Shown here piece by piece: positions 22,144-37,100 of a stretch of 64,000 bases of DNA. Within the stretch, counting starts at the first letter, position 1, and each line of letters opens with the position of its first letter. The position numbers and the translations under genes are program-made. The notes below the pieces were generated by a model that made no database searches, was not told where the DNA came from, and saw only the letters and a program-made list of their open reading frames with translations. Source of the DNA: Halichondria panicea (Eukaryota > Porifera > Demospongiae > Suberitida > Halichondriidae). Where the stretch lies: the NCBI RefSeq assembly GCF_963675165.1, contig NC_087377.1:15248198-15312197 (forward strand), given 5' to 3'.

Positions 22144-25100
22144 TTAGAGCTGGATGACAATGGATCGACCAATCAATCCCCTCCTACTACTCTCACATTG
22201 AGGCATGTTAGAGTCACTGATTTGTCGAGGTGTCACTGTGAAGGTGTGGGCACCACCTGGAGCTAGACCAGTGATCACAAATGGACTGGTGCCTGCATTG
22301 TGTGTGTGTATGTGTGTGTATAATTATGTGTGTGTGTGTGTGTGTTGGAGGGGTTGAAACCCCCCAAAAATTGTGAGAAACTGCCTTATCAGCTGACCGT
22401 AAAATCGGGTAAACTACCTCTCCTAGTTTCATTAAAATTAGTATTGCTTACAAATTGGTTGCAGGAATAATTCTTACTATAAATAATTAGCTGTCTACTG
22501 GTATAGGCTTCTTTATATTTAGACAACACAGAAAAAACAGACACAGACCACGAACAGAAAATAAAAGGCAAACAGAGCCCAGCCTTGAGAGCCGAGAATG
22601 ATGGGTTAAAGAGTCTTTCACGCGGTGCACCAACACTCCCCAATTCATCTGTTGCATCCAGAATCACATAAAACTAGCACACTATTCACTTGGGCCATGC
22701 TGAATATCAAATCCAAGATAAGTCCTGGCCTATAATTTATGTCTGTATTGATTTGAGGTATTAAATGCTGACATAATTATAGGACTTATCTTAGACACTT
22801 GATATTGGCTGCTGTAGTACTTCAACTTAGCTTACATGGCTGTGTACATTTTGTGTGTAAACTAAATCTGACCTTGGGGAGGCTTAATTTATAAGGTACA
22901 GGCTGTATTTGTCTGGACCAGGTTTTGTGGTGGTAGTAGCTGATAATGGCGAATAGAGAAGAGAGTATCGAACATAGGCACACTGCACATCAGATGTATG
23001 CGGAGAGTAACGTGAACTGATTTCCTGTATCTGTCATGGGCTTGGAATTTGCACACTGACCAATATTATTAATCCAAGTGTGGGTGATCTAATCTACTTT
23101 CTTGATAACTTACATCACCTACACTTGGATTGGTCAGTGTGCAAATTTCAAGCTTGTGACAGATACTGCAGGAAGTCACATTACTCTCCGCATACATCTG
23201 ATGTACAGCATGCCTACGTTCGATACTCTCTTCTCTATTATAATTATACTCTTGATAATGGGGATGGGTCTATGTGGTTATTCTATGTGGCAAGCACAAA
23301 ACAATCTAATTTTGGTTAGCACCAGGCATTAGTCAGCACCAGGCATTAGTCAAAATAGTAGTGCGTGCGTGCGTGCGTGCGTGCGTGTGTATGTGCGTAT
23401 GTGTGCGTGCGTGCGTGCGTGTGTATGTGTGTGGGGGTGTACTAAAATAATGGTGAGTATGTGCATGCGGAGGTGATGCACATACTCACCAGTGCAGGCA
23501 GGTTAAGGTTTATAATAAATTATTATGGTGAGGTAGTAATGTAGTTAACTCACAATCTGTAGACGTTCCATTGGGCAGACGACACGTGAATTCACTGACA
23601 TTGACTTCAGCAGTTGGTCCAGTTCCGGCCCACTCCACAGTCACGTCACCAGATATGGGGTCAACCTCGTACTGCTGGTCAGTGAATACCATACTACAAT
23701 GTGTGTTGTCTGCAGGAGAGTTGAAACATCAATTATAGAGGATCACAGTACATCATGATCATAAAAATTAATAGTATAGCTATACAAACATGCTCTAACA
23801 GTATCTGAGTACACTCATCCAAAAACATTTACCGTATTCGTGGGTTAGCAATCCTCCACGAAATATAATTTTATAGCTAACGAAGGATCGACACAACGTC
23901 ATTATTTTGATCAATAGAACTCGTGGAATTTTTATGCTTTTAGAGGCCATTCCATGAAATTTAAGTGCCTCAAAATCTTCACTGTAAGGGTATTTCGATA
24001 CTACATCTAGTTGATAAGATCTACATGGAAAGTACATGGAAAAATGCCTCAGAGGAGGTATGCTATGGGACTTAGCATAATTATACCTACAGTTTACATA
24101 GTTTCCCCATTGTCAAGTATAATTGTATTATAGTCAGGCCTCGAGGGCAAGCCGTCAGCCACTTGTAGTACCCTCGCTACGCTCGGGATACTTAATCAGT
24201 GCCTTTGGGCTTCTAGACACCATATAGACACCCTCAAAACAGTGTCTAACTAAATTTAATTATTCCATACAAAGTCTCTCCTGACTATAATGATACGCTG
24301 CATATAATGTTATTGCCACACCTATACGGAAAGTTCTTTCTTTAAGCCCTGGAACAATTTGACTGGGACAGTGTGGCATAGAAGTAAGAAGAAGCTTATT
24401 GATAGTCCTCCTGCTTGTGACTGACTCTTGGTACCATTGTCCAGTGAAGCTACCAGTAGAGGGAGAACCTGTGTGTGTGTGGGGAGGAGTAAATAGTATT
24501 GAACAGATAGAAAATCGTTCATATAGTCAACACGATATGGCGTTCTTATAGTATAATGCATGTGCAGTCTAGCTATATATAATTTACTCACAGTCAAACT
24601 CGGCTGTTCTCGCTGTGATTTGACACAAAACTTGAGCACACCCAGATATGGTGAAGTCCACAGTGAGGTTCCTACCAAAGATTTGTGGAGAGTCATTGAA
24701 AAGAAGCAACTCATCGACATCTGCAAAAAGTGTTATAACAATTTTCGAAAAAACTCTTTAAGAAATTCAATATGCATGGAGCCGAAAGTTTACCGTACCT
24801 TCATCGTCATAGATGATCACAGTATTAGGCAGGTCATCGACAATACGGCTCCTCTCAGCAGAGGAGGTGAGGTTCAGGTAGAAAGCTTCACAAGGCTCAA
24901 CAATGGTGTCACCCATTATAGGCACAGATCCACACTGCATTGTGTCAGCAGGAGATGGGTTGGGGAAACTGAAGGTCACTGTGGAAGTAATGTAGTCGGA
25001 TCCACCTGTTGGGAAGTATAAGAAAAATGATTGTGACACTGAGTGCAATGACACAGTAGAAGCTGCCGTAATATTGACTGCCACATAAAATACTGTAACA

Positions 25101-28100
25101 TGCAAAGAATGTATGCATGCACAACTCACTCCGAGCACTGAGATCGGATGTTTGCACAGTGGCAGTGACTTCTCTCTCAGTGTTCGTCTTTAGCTGCACA
25201 CACACCATGGCAGGACCCTCACTCTCACACACATTTTCCACCACCAACTGGAGTTCAACTATATATACGGGATCGAGGAAGGACAAGAATGGGTAAATAG
25301 GATAATTATATTGAAAGTTGAGAGAGAACAACCAAATGAACAATGTGGGTAGCCGTACAATTGGTATGATGGACAAGTAGGGTATGTAACACATTTTTGT
25401 CTAATGTAACATTTCAAGTGTATGGGTGGTATATAGGGGAGAGGATAAGTACACTCTGCACATCAACAGCTATATGAAAAAGAGAAGTGCATCTCATAGG
25501 TTGCATGGGATGAGTGTGTGGTATTCAAAACAAAATTGTCTGGCTAGTAATAATTCAAAACTATGATACAAACCTTCGTCATTGTCAAAAATGCTGACTG
25601 TGCTGACAGCACCAGTATTGACTTGAGGGTCAGAGGAGTCAAGAAGAACAGAGATGGTCTCATCATTTTCATAAATGGCATCTTGGATGGCGTTGAAGGA
25701 GATGCAGTAAGTGTCAGGGGAGGAGCTAAAGCTGAACAAAGTAGAAGCAGGGAAATCATGATCTGAAGCCGTGCTTGCAAAGTCTCCAGAGATGGACACA
25801 CTGATAGACACCTGTCGTTCCAGTTGACCAGTGATGTTGACACACACACTTCCACTGTCACCCTCATTTACTAACACTTCTGCCAGGGCAAACGTCACCA
25901 TGACAACTGGGCACAGGATAAAGAGATCGTTTATCGATGGAGATACAACATTAATGACAATACTTTGACTGAATGAAGGAACTTGTAAAAGCAATTAGTT
26001 ACACACCTATTATACATACATGTTTAGTTGGAATGCCAATTCTTTATTACAAAAAAGCAACTGTACGAGTTTATGTATAGGCCCGAGGGTTTGGCGCTGA
26101 TCCTAATAAACACACATATTACATAGTTTTGAGTCAAGGTATATGCAAAATCCAATTTGTGGACATCCTGAGACCCAATCATGTCCAGTGATGCCAACAC
26201 TATTAATTCCCCTTAATCCTCTAAATCCTGATTATTGTACTGGGAATTCCCAACCATATCTTTGGACCCTTTCCAGCATTGTCCACCATATGCAATCATA
26301 GGAATAGTTACCTCCTAAGACCTAAGTAAGCACATGCATACATACACCACAAGCCTATATATACAGCAGAATTTGAGTCTGGAATGCTGGCTTATACAGA
26401 GTTAGTTAGTAGCAGAAATACAGATTAAAACCTACCATTTGTCTCATCCTCCCTGATATCGACAAAAGCATTGTGAGTTCCATTGACAGACACACGAGCC
26501 GTGTCATTCAAATAGACAGTGAAGTTCTCAAACAACTCCTCCACTGCCTCATCATTGAGGATACTCACATTAAAGTAGACCACGTCTCCAACCCCCAGTC
26601 CACTCGGGAGAATCAACATCATACTCAAAATCTCCTCGTAGTCGAGGCCTGCAAATCAAATTAATATTCCGCCGGGTAACCTCTTCATAATTATAGTGGC
26701 CTCTATAATTATTATAAAAACTGAAGTCAGAGCCCCAATACTACACAGTTCGTTCTAACCAATACCCATGCAACGACATTCCTTGGCCGTGTATATGCCT
26801 CTATATAGAAATTCCACAATTATAGGCCCAATATGAGTATACATAATAATTATGCACGTACCTGGAGTAGCAGTACTAGCTTGTGTTGATATCAACACAC
26901 TCTGTTCCGACTCCAAACTGCCATCCAAAATCTCAACTCCAACAGTCAGATAGCCATCAATCTCGTTTACAGTGAAACTGGAACTAACAAGTCCAACTCC
27001 AAGCACTGGAGGGGGGGGAGGTTACAATAATGTCAAGTCTTATTAATTACACATTCTCATGCTGATTTTATGCAGCAAAAAATATTATTCACTTATAGTA
27101 ATTATATATTATTTCAACTCCCTAACCTTTGCTATTAAATGCAATCTCATGCATGCACTGGGTCAGGTATTAAATAGAGGACGACACATGACATGTAAAT
27201 TATTAAGGGTGCCCACACGATAGACATGTTTCGCTGTTGTGAAAATATTAGAGACCTAGGCAAAGATTCTAAAACTCCTTACTTTGACTGATTGCCAACT
27301 TCTGAGCAGTTATACACACCACTACACATAATAGCAACTGTATATCAGTGGCGGATCCAGAGGGGGTTCTTTGGGTTCAATTGAACCCCCCTTTGAGAAA
27401 GAAGTGAGTGGGAGGCTCAAGCAACTAATTAGAAAGTTGTTCCTTTCTTACTAGCTTTCACATGTACTTCTCACTTACCTTTAGTCCTTGTTAGTCCTGC
27501 GAAGCTTTGTCTGTGCAGTTTCAGTGACTATGAAGGCTAAAAACTCTCCAGCGTAGTGTATGCAGATTGCTTATGAAAAGTGATGACCTTTTTTTAGGAA
27601 AAAATTCGGTGTGTTAATGCGCATGCTCACTGTTTCGAAGAAGTTACGACCTTTTTTTAGGTAAAATATCAGTCCTTGACCCGCTCAGAGCCCTGGAACC
27701 CCCCTTTCAAGAATCCTAGATCCGCCACTGTATATCACTATAAGTTACATTAGACTGACCCTGACCCTGTATTATACACATGCAGGGAATGCAAAATGCA
27801 ATGTGTGAACATTTTAAGACGTACATTGTACGGTTTTACGTAAACACATATTCATGTACATTGAATGTACGTATATAAAAGTGCTGGCTATACAGAGAGG
27901 GGGTACAGAAAAATAACTCACCATCTGTCTCATCTTCTCTGATATCAACAACAGCATACTGAGTTCCAATGACGGACACACGAGCCGTGTCATTCAAGTG
28001 GATAGTGAAGTTTTCAAACATCTCTTCCACTGCCTCATTGTTGAAGATACTCACATTGAAGTAGACCACGTCTCCAACCCCCAGTCCACTCGAGAGACTC

Positions 28101-31100
28101 AAAAACTTATTTGAAAGCTCCTCATAGTCACGGCCTGCAAATCAAAGTAAAAGGCTGTAATATATAATTGCACTATTCATGGGTATTACCATAGAGATAT
28201 ACTAACCACACTAGGCAATATACGGTTAAACAGTAGCCTCAGCTCTATAGACGATGGCGGCATACGATATAATTTTAAACAGTAGCCTCATTTCTATAGA
28301 CCAAGGCCCATGCAATAGTGCCAACCACTCAATAGTTCAAACCTACGTACCTGGAGTAGCCGTACCAGCTGTTGTGAATATCAACACACTCTGTTCCGAC
28401 CCTAAACTGCTATCCAGAATCTCAACTCCAACTGTCAGATAGCCATTAGTTTCATTCATAGTGAAACTGGAATTAACGAGCCCGACTCCAAGGACTGGAA
28501 TGGGGGTAGGGGTAATTAAAGTTACAATTTATATCAAGTTATATATACACTCCAAAGTACGTTATTTGGACGCTGTAAATGGTGCCATACTCAGGTCAAC
28601 AGATAATATATAGTTATACGTATAAGCACCACACTGCATTGGGGCGGGGCATCCACAACAATTAATACAGGTTTTTCTACTGAGAGAATTGTAGATACAC
28701 CAGATACACCTACCGTCATCGTCTAAGATGGACACGGAAGCATTGTCAGGTGACAGGATGTTCACAGGGTCACTGGTGGACAGCTCCACATAAAAACGTT
28801 CAATGTCCTCCACTGCACTGTCTTCGAGGATCACAATGTCCACACATGACATGGAGTTCACTGGAGAACCAGCGGCAAAGCTCAGAGTGTAGTCCGTCAC
28901 TGAGGTATAGTCAGAGCCAGCTGTGGAAATACAACACCATGCATGCATGACAACCAACTCGAATGACTCGGACGAACACAAATCATGCTCCGAACAAAAT
29001 TGTGATGGTGAAACAGCAGTAGTAGAAGTACCTCTCTACAGTAGAGTGTTTGGCCTCCAAATTTATTCCCTCTATATAATATAGCTTATAGCATACATAA
29101 CCTTTCCAAAAGCGAATACACGCACCAGCAGCTGTTCCTATGGTGGTGTCAGTGGTAGTGATATTGACGGCCACTTCCCGGGCCAGCTCCCCTCCGAGCA
29201 GAACAGCACATACAGACACATTGCCATCACTCTCGGCCACATTATAAGCATCTAGGGCCAGACTCACGTTGGCATCTGAAGGATAGAGCGTGAAGACTGA
29301 TCTTATTACAATAATTTATACATACAATAAGCTCATTTCCATTACTTTAACATTGGATAGTGCATAAGCTAGAGCCTTAGTTATCTAAAGAATCAAAAAC
29401 GCAGTAGGTATTAACTCACAGTCATTGTCTGAGATGACCACAGTAGCGTTGGCTGGCATGAGAGTAACTCCAGGGTCTATACTGCTCAGTACCAGACTAA
29501 AGTACTCGTCAGTCTCCACGACATCATCGGCCAGAATGGTCACATTCACACACCGAGGTAGTGCTGCTGCTGCTCGCTTCCTTCTTCTTCCCCAGTGAAG
29601 ATGTGTAGATGCAGGTGCGAATACAACGTCCACACTTGTAATAGCTTCTTCAATTTCTACAAAATCTTGCTTTCCTACAAAAAGAGGTATACATTGAGTT
29701 AGAATTGGAGCTATATCTACACACCTACAATGTATATGCATGTACACCTACTTACCAATAGCTGATCCATCCTGATTTTCCAGAGTGATGACAACGTCTC
29801 TACCCACCTCTCCAGAGAAGAGCTCCACACACACCTCCAAAATGTAACCATCTCCACTGGCGTCCTCCTCAGGCACTGGGTACACACTCTGAGAGAATCC
29901 AAACCTCACCACTGGTAAGGGGAGAAGGGATAAGTTGAGAGGTTAAATAATTATAAAGCTAAAGCAATTCAAGATTTATTTACCAAAGTTGATACCTACG
30001 CTTTTGTCCAGGTAGTGATGTAGTACATGTATACATACAAGTGGGTGGGTTTCATGAACTCACTTCCGCTGTCAATGATGTAGATTCGTGAGATACTGTT
30101 GTTCAATTTCACTCTGTCATCTCGAGAGGCCATTACTACAGAGAAATGTTCAGAGGTCTCCAGCAAGTTGTCCATCTCTATGGAGATGTTGATACATTGC
30201 TCCCCAGCCTCGGTGAAGGTGAGAGTGATAGAACCCATTCCAGTATCAAACGAGAAGTCATCATCATCTGCATGCATGCACACAACGTAAAAGGAAAAAA
30301 ACATTTCCAGACTACACAGATAATTATTATTATTTTGCCTCAGGACATTGACTTGATAGCTATAGTACACAGATGTATATAACACAATACATGCATGCAG
30401 TGCTCCTTATTCATGAGTGTATAACTATACGTGTTATGTCATCCTCACTCACACTTTGCATCTCCAGGCACAGTGAAGACCATGGCATTGACACTGGTCT
30501 CCAGCTCTCCATACAGGGAGACACACACCTCAACCACTCCCACTGATTCTGCTATCATTTTCGATACTGGTTGCAGATCAAGTGTTACACCTAATAGAGG
30601 AAGTATAAGAAAATAAAGCAGCATAGATATAATGTTACGGCATAGTTTGGCCATGCACGTACCACAAGCTATTTATTTTCTCTTAGCCTATATTATACGT
30701 ATATAGTTGTAACATAATTATACTTAATCACGTACAGGTATATATAATAAAGCCATTTCAATCATTATAGCTGTGGACAGGAATAGTATTATTGACTCTG
30801 ACTATAATATACGACACACACACACACTGTACTACACAACTCACAGTCATCATCTAGTATTGAGATTAGTGTGGACTCTTGCTTGAACTCTACACACGAG
30901 TCGTTGGTGGTCAGAACAGCCATAAACTGCTCAGTCTGTTCGTAGATGGTGTCATTGGCGATATCGATGGTCACACACAAGTCCTGATGAGCGTTGTCTG
31001 GCGTAAAGGTTAGTTCGTAGGAGGAGCCATTGAAGTCTGCTGGAGATGAAGCTGTAGGGGTGGGGTGGTGGGGGGTTAGAGGTGAAGGCTGACTCTCCTT

Positions 31101-34100
31101 CTAACGATTGCTTATAGCAACTAGTCTATACTCAGGCAGTTTTCTCCCTGTGTTAATACTAGCTATCTAATAATGGTTGGTACAAACACATAAATTTCAT
31201 GCTATATACTTGTATACCGACTAACAACTTCCCTAAACACATACTCTATACTCTATTGTGTAACTAGTGAATACAATCTACAGACATGCATGTATACCAC
31301 TCACAAGTAGCCTCCGTAGCTAATGTGATGCTTGCATTTCTTTTGAGCACTCCATCGCAGATGTACACACACAATGTGACATTGCCAGCTGATTCCTCCA
31401 CTTTAAAAAACGGATCTCTGAAATCCACTAGCAGCTCTGAGATAAAACGAAGTTTTTATTAGTACATTCAATGCATATTGTTTAGCTGCCATTTCAAGAA
31501 TACTATACCAGCTTCACTTATATGACAACAATTGTAGAGTGTCTATATAGACTCACGATCATTGTCCAGTATGGTGACAGTAGTTTGGTTGTCTGGTCCG
31601 ATGTTAACACACTCCTCCTCTGTGGACAGAGAGACAGTGAACACTTCTTCTTTCTCCTCCACACACTCGTCATTGATGATGGCCACACTCACACACTGAG
31701 TGAGGCTGGGAGAGTCGTAGTGCCACACCAGGGTGACATTCAGTGGCACAAAGTCTTCTCCTTCTGCAGACAAAATTATGATCAGAGCAATAGCTTTAAA
31801 ACGTCAATCAAATTATGCTATCGCATTCAGGCTTGTCACTTGTGGAAGTGCACTCCATGACTATTTCTTATACCTGTTGCCGTGAGAGGTTGTGTTGTGA
31901 GTATTGCCGTAACGATGGTGTCCAGGGGCCTGTGGTTCAGCTGTACACACACCTCCACTGCTCCATCATATTCATCCACCATTCCACTAAGAGATGTCAG
32001 AAAGGCCACGATAACTGCATGGAAGGAAAATACATCAGGATAACATATTATAGTAGTGCCTACAGACGTAGTAACTTACTGTGGATTTATAGTTGCATTT
32101 ATTTGTTTTTACGCTGTTCATTTGGGGAAATCTCATAACACAATAAAATATTATTAAGGAATGTTTTTTTACTATGCAATGACAATGCGAAAGAAAAAGT
32201 GTAATTTTTTGCCTTAGTAAATTATCATCATCATGCATGAAACTAACCATCATTAGCAGTCTCAATGAACAGCGCCTGCCGCTCCCCAATCATCACGGCC
32301 GTCTCAGAGCTGTTCAGTCTGAGCAGAGAGAGTCTGTTGCCTTCCTTCACTGAGTCATCCACGTTGTCTACAGACATACACACACTCCCTGGCTCCACTG
32401 TGTTGGAGGCATTTGCACCGACTCCAATCAGATAAGACGGACCAGGAACTCCTAACCTCAGTTCACCTATAAGGAGAAAGAGTGAAGGAGGTTGTACTTT
32501 TGTGTTATTGAGCTTACAAGCCAGCATAAGCTGTTTTACATTCATTCTTGGACTATACAAACCCAGTCATGAAATAGTTTGCACTATATACAGACACGTT
32601 GTAATTAAAGAGTATACTTCTGTCTCACCTCTAAGCAATCCTCTGAGGTCCTCAAAGTCACTGCTCAATGAGAGCGACCGTTGCAGCTGTCTAGAGAAGA
32701 GAACACACACCGACTGTGAGGTCCCCTCGTCTAGACTGTATTCTGACCTCTCAAAACCCACCCCAACATCTGAGGGGTATAATATGGGACATGTATATAT
32801 ATACATGTATGGCATACATTTTCTATTGATAGTTACACACGTTAGTATACTTTAGGACCACTCGGTCAGAACATTTTAAGAGTTGGTAATAGCAGGAATG
32901 CACTCTTGGTAATTGTGATGGAAAGAATCGGCACTATAGTGGAGCAAATTAGAGCCAAGAACATGCTATTATTGGGGCCGAATGAGAGGGTTTGATAAGT
33001 AGTAGTTTCTTTGTAATGAACTCACAATCATTATCCTGAATAGTGACAATGAAGGAATCAGAAACAGTCAAAGTGTTGGCAGGGGACACACTTGACGGCA
33101 TAACATTGAAAGATTGGGAGTCCTCCACAATCTGATCGTCCACTATTCCAAACTGGAGTCCGTAGACACATACAGGTTGGTTTAGGACAGTCCCAGCAGG
33201 AATCGTCAATACAGTCTCGAAATATTCAAAGTCCTCGTTTAATACTGCATGATTGTGTGAAACAACAGCCTCAACAGGTGTAGAGCTACAAAATACATCC
33301 TTTAATACACTTTATATTCTGTTTTTACTCATAGCGGTTTCGAAAAAAAAACTGAAAATTAATGTCAAGCTGTTTTATGGCTCTAAGTAGCTATAAAAAT
33401 TATACCTGCCGTGTCTTGAAGGGGAGTCAAGGTGATGTCAATGTCACACTCTAGTGCACCTCCAGCTGGCAGAGAAGTGAGCACCACACACACACTGCTG
33501 TTGACAAAGTCAGACTCAGTCACTGTTACACTGCCGGGAGAGAAGGAGGCCATTGCAGCTGTGAGTGTGCATGTGGGTGTGGAGGGGAGATATTTTAATG
33601 GCCATAACCTAAAAAACTGAATAATAACCGAAAATCCAAAATGAAACACTGGTTAGGTACATGTATAATTATGATGAGTGGCAAAAACGATAACTATATA
33701 TGTATACGTAGGTTGACACAATCATTATTTCACAAATCTTACAGTCATTATCAACGATGATCACTGCCACAGAATCGGATCCAGATAGCTCCACTTGCGG
33801 CGTCACACCGGTTACAATGACAACAAACTCTTCCCTGCCCTCTACAAAGTTGTCATTGCTGATTGTCACATTCACACACTCTGAGTCCCCAAACAATGAA
33901 CTAGAGCCAAACTCAATCTGAAAGTCCACCGGAGGAGAGTAGTCCGTTCCATTGGTTGCTGTGCAGGAAGACATGTGTAATCACATGCATCAGTAGGAAT
34001 ATGGACACTAAGAGATCAGTACATTTTTGTAATTGGAACATTGCATTAATTACAGTGTTTACTGTAAACACAGATGGCATGTACAACTATCGGTAATGTA

Positions 34101-37100
34101 TAGTATCTCTATATAATTATACAATTAAATTGGCCTTCCAATAAAAATGCACACACACAATTAATCTCTGGTATTGTTGATCTTCTAATGGCCATGGGGT
34201 ACATAATGAACACACACAAACTATCTTATTGTTAGCCTTCTAATGAGGCTCAACAACAGCTTCGTTCTGAAGTTACCTGATTTGTTGTTCCCAGGTGCTG
34301 CAGACAGAGAGAGAATGATTGGACAATCCAGTCCACCCCCAGGCACATTAGAGATGGTGGCACACACACTCGCTACTTCATCAGACTCCATCACAATCAG
34401 CTGATCAGAGTCAAGGCTCACTGACGGAACTGTAATTGAAGGAGGGTTACAATACCAGCAGAGCTACGTAATATATAGTATTGAAATAGTCAAACAGTTG
34501 ACAAAATTTTCAACTATCTATTCTCGATCTCATCTCAGGTATAATTATACTATTAATTTTATGCACATGCACTGGCTAGATACATAATAGGCGTTATAGG
34601 CCTCCTCCGTGCTCTTAATTACAATACAGTGCTTCGCAATAATTATATATACATAAAAGTAATGTACCTATAGATGAATATTATGCATGTGCAATCAGTG
34701 ACATTGTGATGCCTGCATGAGAAGTAACAACATACCATCTTCCAGATTCTCCGTAATATAGATGGTAGCGGTATCATCCGCTGAGAAGACACAGCCAAGG
34801 CCCACATTACCCCCCATCACACTGAACCTCTGATCATCTCCCTCGTAAACAGTGTCATTCACTATAGCGATATCGAGACACTGAATGCAGCCATCACCCG
34901 TGAGTCCAGCCTCAAACACCACAGACGTGCCCAAAGGATCATAGTCATTATTAATACCTAAACACAATAAAGCAATTATATAAAATGTGTTATAATACTC
35001 AACAAAACTTACTTGTCTTGGTGCTGTCCATAAATTCAAAGTTGACTGCCAAGTCAGCAGCCAGACCCCCTGAGGGCAGACCAGTAATCCTGGCACACAC
35101 ACTCACAGAGCCAACATCCTCACTCACAGTGTAACTTAGCGACACAAAGCTCAGCTCACACATGTCAGCTGCAAGAGTAAACAAGTTAAAATTAAGGCAT
35201 GTTCATATTAGAATTTTACGGTTCTTACCATCAGTGTCGTCAATCTGAAGTTCAACACTCTGCGATGTGTCTCCAATGACGATAGAAGGAGTTACCGAAG
35301 AGACTGTGACGTTGAACAACTCGGAACTCTCTAAAATATCATCATCAATGAAATTTATCACAGCACAGCGAGTTGCCGTGGACCCAATTATCGAGGTCTC
35401 AAACACAATTTCAAATTCAAGGTCGTTAGGGTCGAAGTCTACTCCTTCAACAGCTGTGTGTATAGTATGCATTCAACAGATAGTATAGGACTTGGGGTAC
35501 TGGGATACCTTGATTCATAGCCCCAAGCATTGCCGTCAACTGCAGCACAATATCACACTCGAGTCCATTGCTAGGGATACCAGACAGAGTGGCACACACA
35601 TCAACTGAGTTGCCTTCACTTGCGGTGATGATAGCGCTGTCAAAGCTCCAAGTAGGTACTAATAGGGGGATAAAATTAATGGTAAATATATAATTATACG
35701 GAGTGGCTGATTGTGTGGGTAGTACGTGTGAGGAGATAATTAATACAGATGTGTGCCCATGCATTCAAGACTACCATAATTAAGTGCTATAAAAGCTATT
35801 CAGAACACACAATGTATTGTACAAGTCGTTTATATACGTGTGCGGCTATAATTATACATCCAAAAGGAACTGTAAGAAAAAGATATACAGCAGTGATTCA
35901 CAATCTACTACAGCAGCCCCTTTGCTTCTAAATCACATAATTATAGATACCTCCGAAACAGTGTCTAATAAGATGCTATTTAGTAAGCAATAACATTCAG
36001 CTATAATTATAATTATATACATGATAATTAATATGAACCCTGTATACTGACTTGTTGGATTCTCTATGCTATTAATTATTAAATTACTTACTGTCAGCTG
36101 CAGCTTGTTGGAAAGTGAGGTCTGCAGTGCATTCAGTACACATCACATATAGGGAGCTAATGTCAGAGATCATCACTTGCAACGTTTCAGTGTCTTCAAA
36201 CAGATTGTCCATCACTGCTGTGATGACTACTGGGTCAGATATGGCAAAGGGCGGGGTCAGTGAGGTGAATGTCACTTGGAATGGAACAGGGACATTGTAG
36301 TCACTAGCACCTGTGATGGTGAATTAAAATGTGATACTGGAAACTTCTGAATAAGTATTGTAGCTAAATTGTATCATTCCGAGGTGAAAGGTCAATTATT
36401 TCCCCTATTATACTGCATGCACTACTCACTAGTCTTCTCCTGATCGATGATTGTCAAGGTAACAGTGAGCGTGTTGTCTTGGAAACCGCCTAGTGGAATA
36501 CCCGTCAGGTTCAGAACCAGACTGACAGATAAGCCCTCGGTACTAGCGTAGCTTACAGCATCAAAACTAACCACAGCCCCTGAAAAAACACACAACTATA
36601 TAAATAGTATAATATTCATCATTAGATAAAGGCTCTTCAGTCCATGCTTTTTCCTTTAACAAACGCATCATTAGATAAGCCTTTCAAAGAACCCTCAATT
36701 GTGAAATTGGAAATTCTTAACTCAGCGTATGCATGAAAATACTAGTTGTTCAGTAGCAATCTGAGTAGTAATTGAGCCTAAAGCAATCAATGGTCACCCA
36801 CATTATATTTAGCTTACGTATAGCAGCCTATTATCATTATGCATAGTTACTTTCATTGTCCACAATGATGATGTCCATTGACCTGAAGTTACCAGTCGCT
36901 AACAAGAACACCTGAACATTTTCATTATCTGTATCGAGTATCATGTTATCCAGAATCTCAATCTGAGCTGGTGTAGAAAGAGTTCCTTCCAGTTCAGCCT
37001 GTGAGGTGATCTCTCCAGGGCTACCAAATGAGACTATTGATGGATTGTCCGCACGATAGTCAACATTCAAAGCTGCAAATTTAGTAGCACAATCAATTTA

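Larger units (their letters stand above)
22144..24720 (-). other. Exons 54-57: C-terminal module and stop
   Basis: Exons 24592-24720, 24322-24468, 23554-23709 and 22144-22292 (stop TAA at 22144-22146). The last two encode VTVEWAGTGPTAEVNVSEF, CRLPNGTSTDC and SPFVITGLAPGGAHTFTV. This is an FN3/Ig-like pattern (F-x-C-x-L ... C-x-S-P-F ... G-L-x-x-G-x-x-H-T-F-x-V) seen in repeat adhesins. I do not recognise the module of exons 54-55. No hydrophobic anchor follows, so the protein ends outside the cell. The same four exons occur at the end of the paralogue. Confidence 0.8.

Noticed and set aside
22389-22667. 92-codon minus-strand frame in intron 56
   Set aside because: Lies between well-supported exons 56 and 57 and reads through simple and repeat sequence; no domain.
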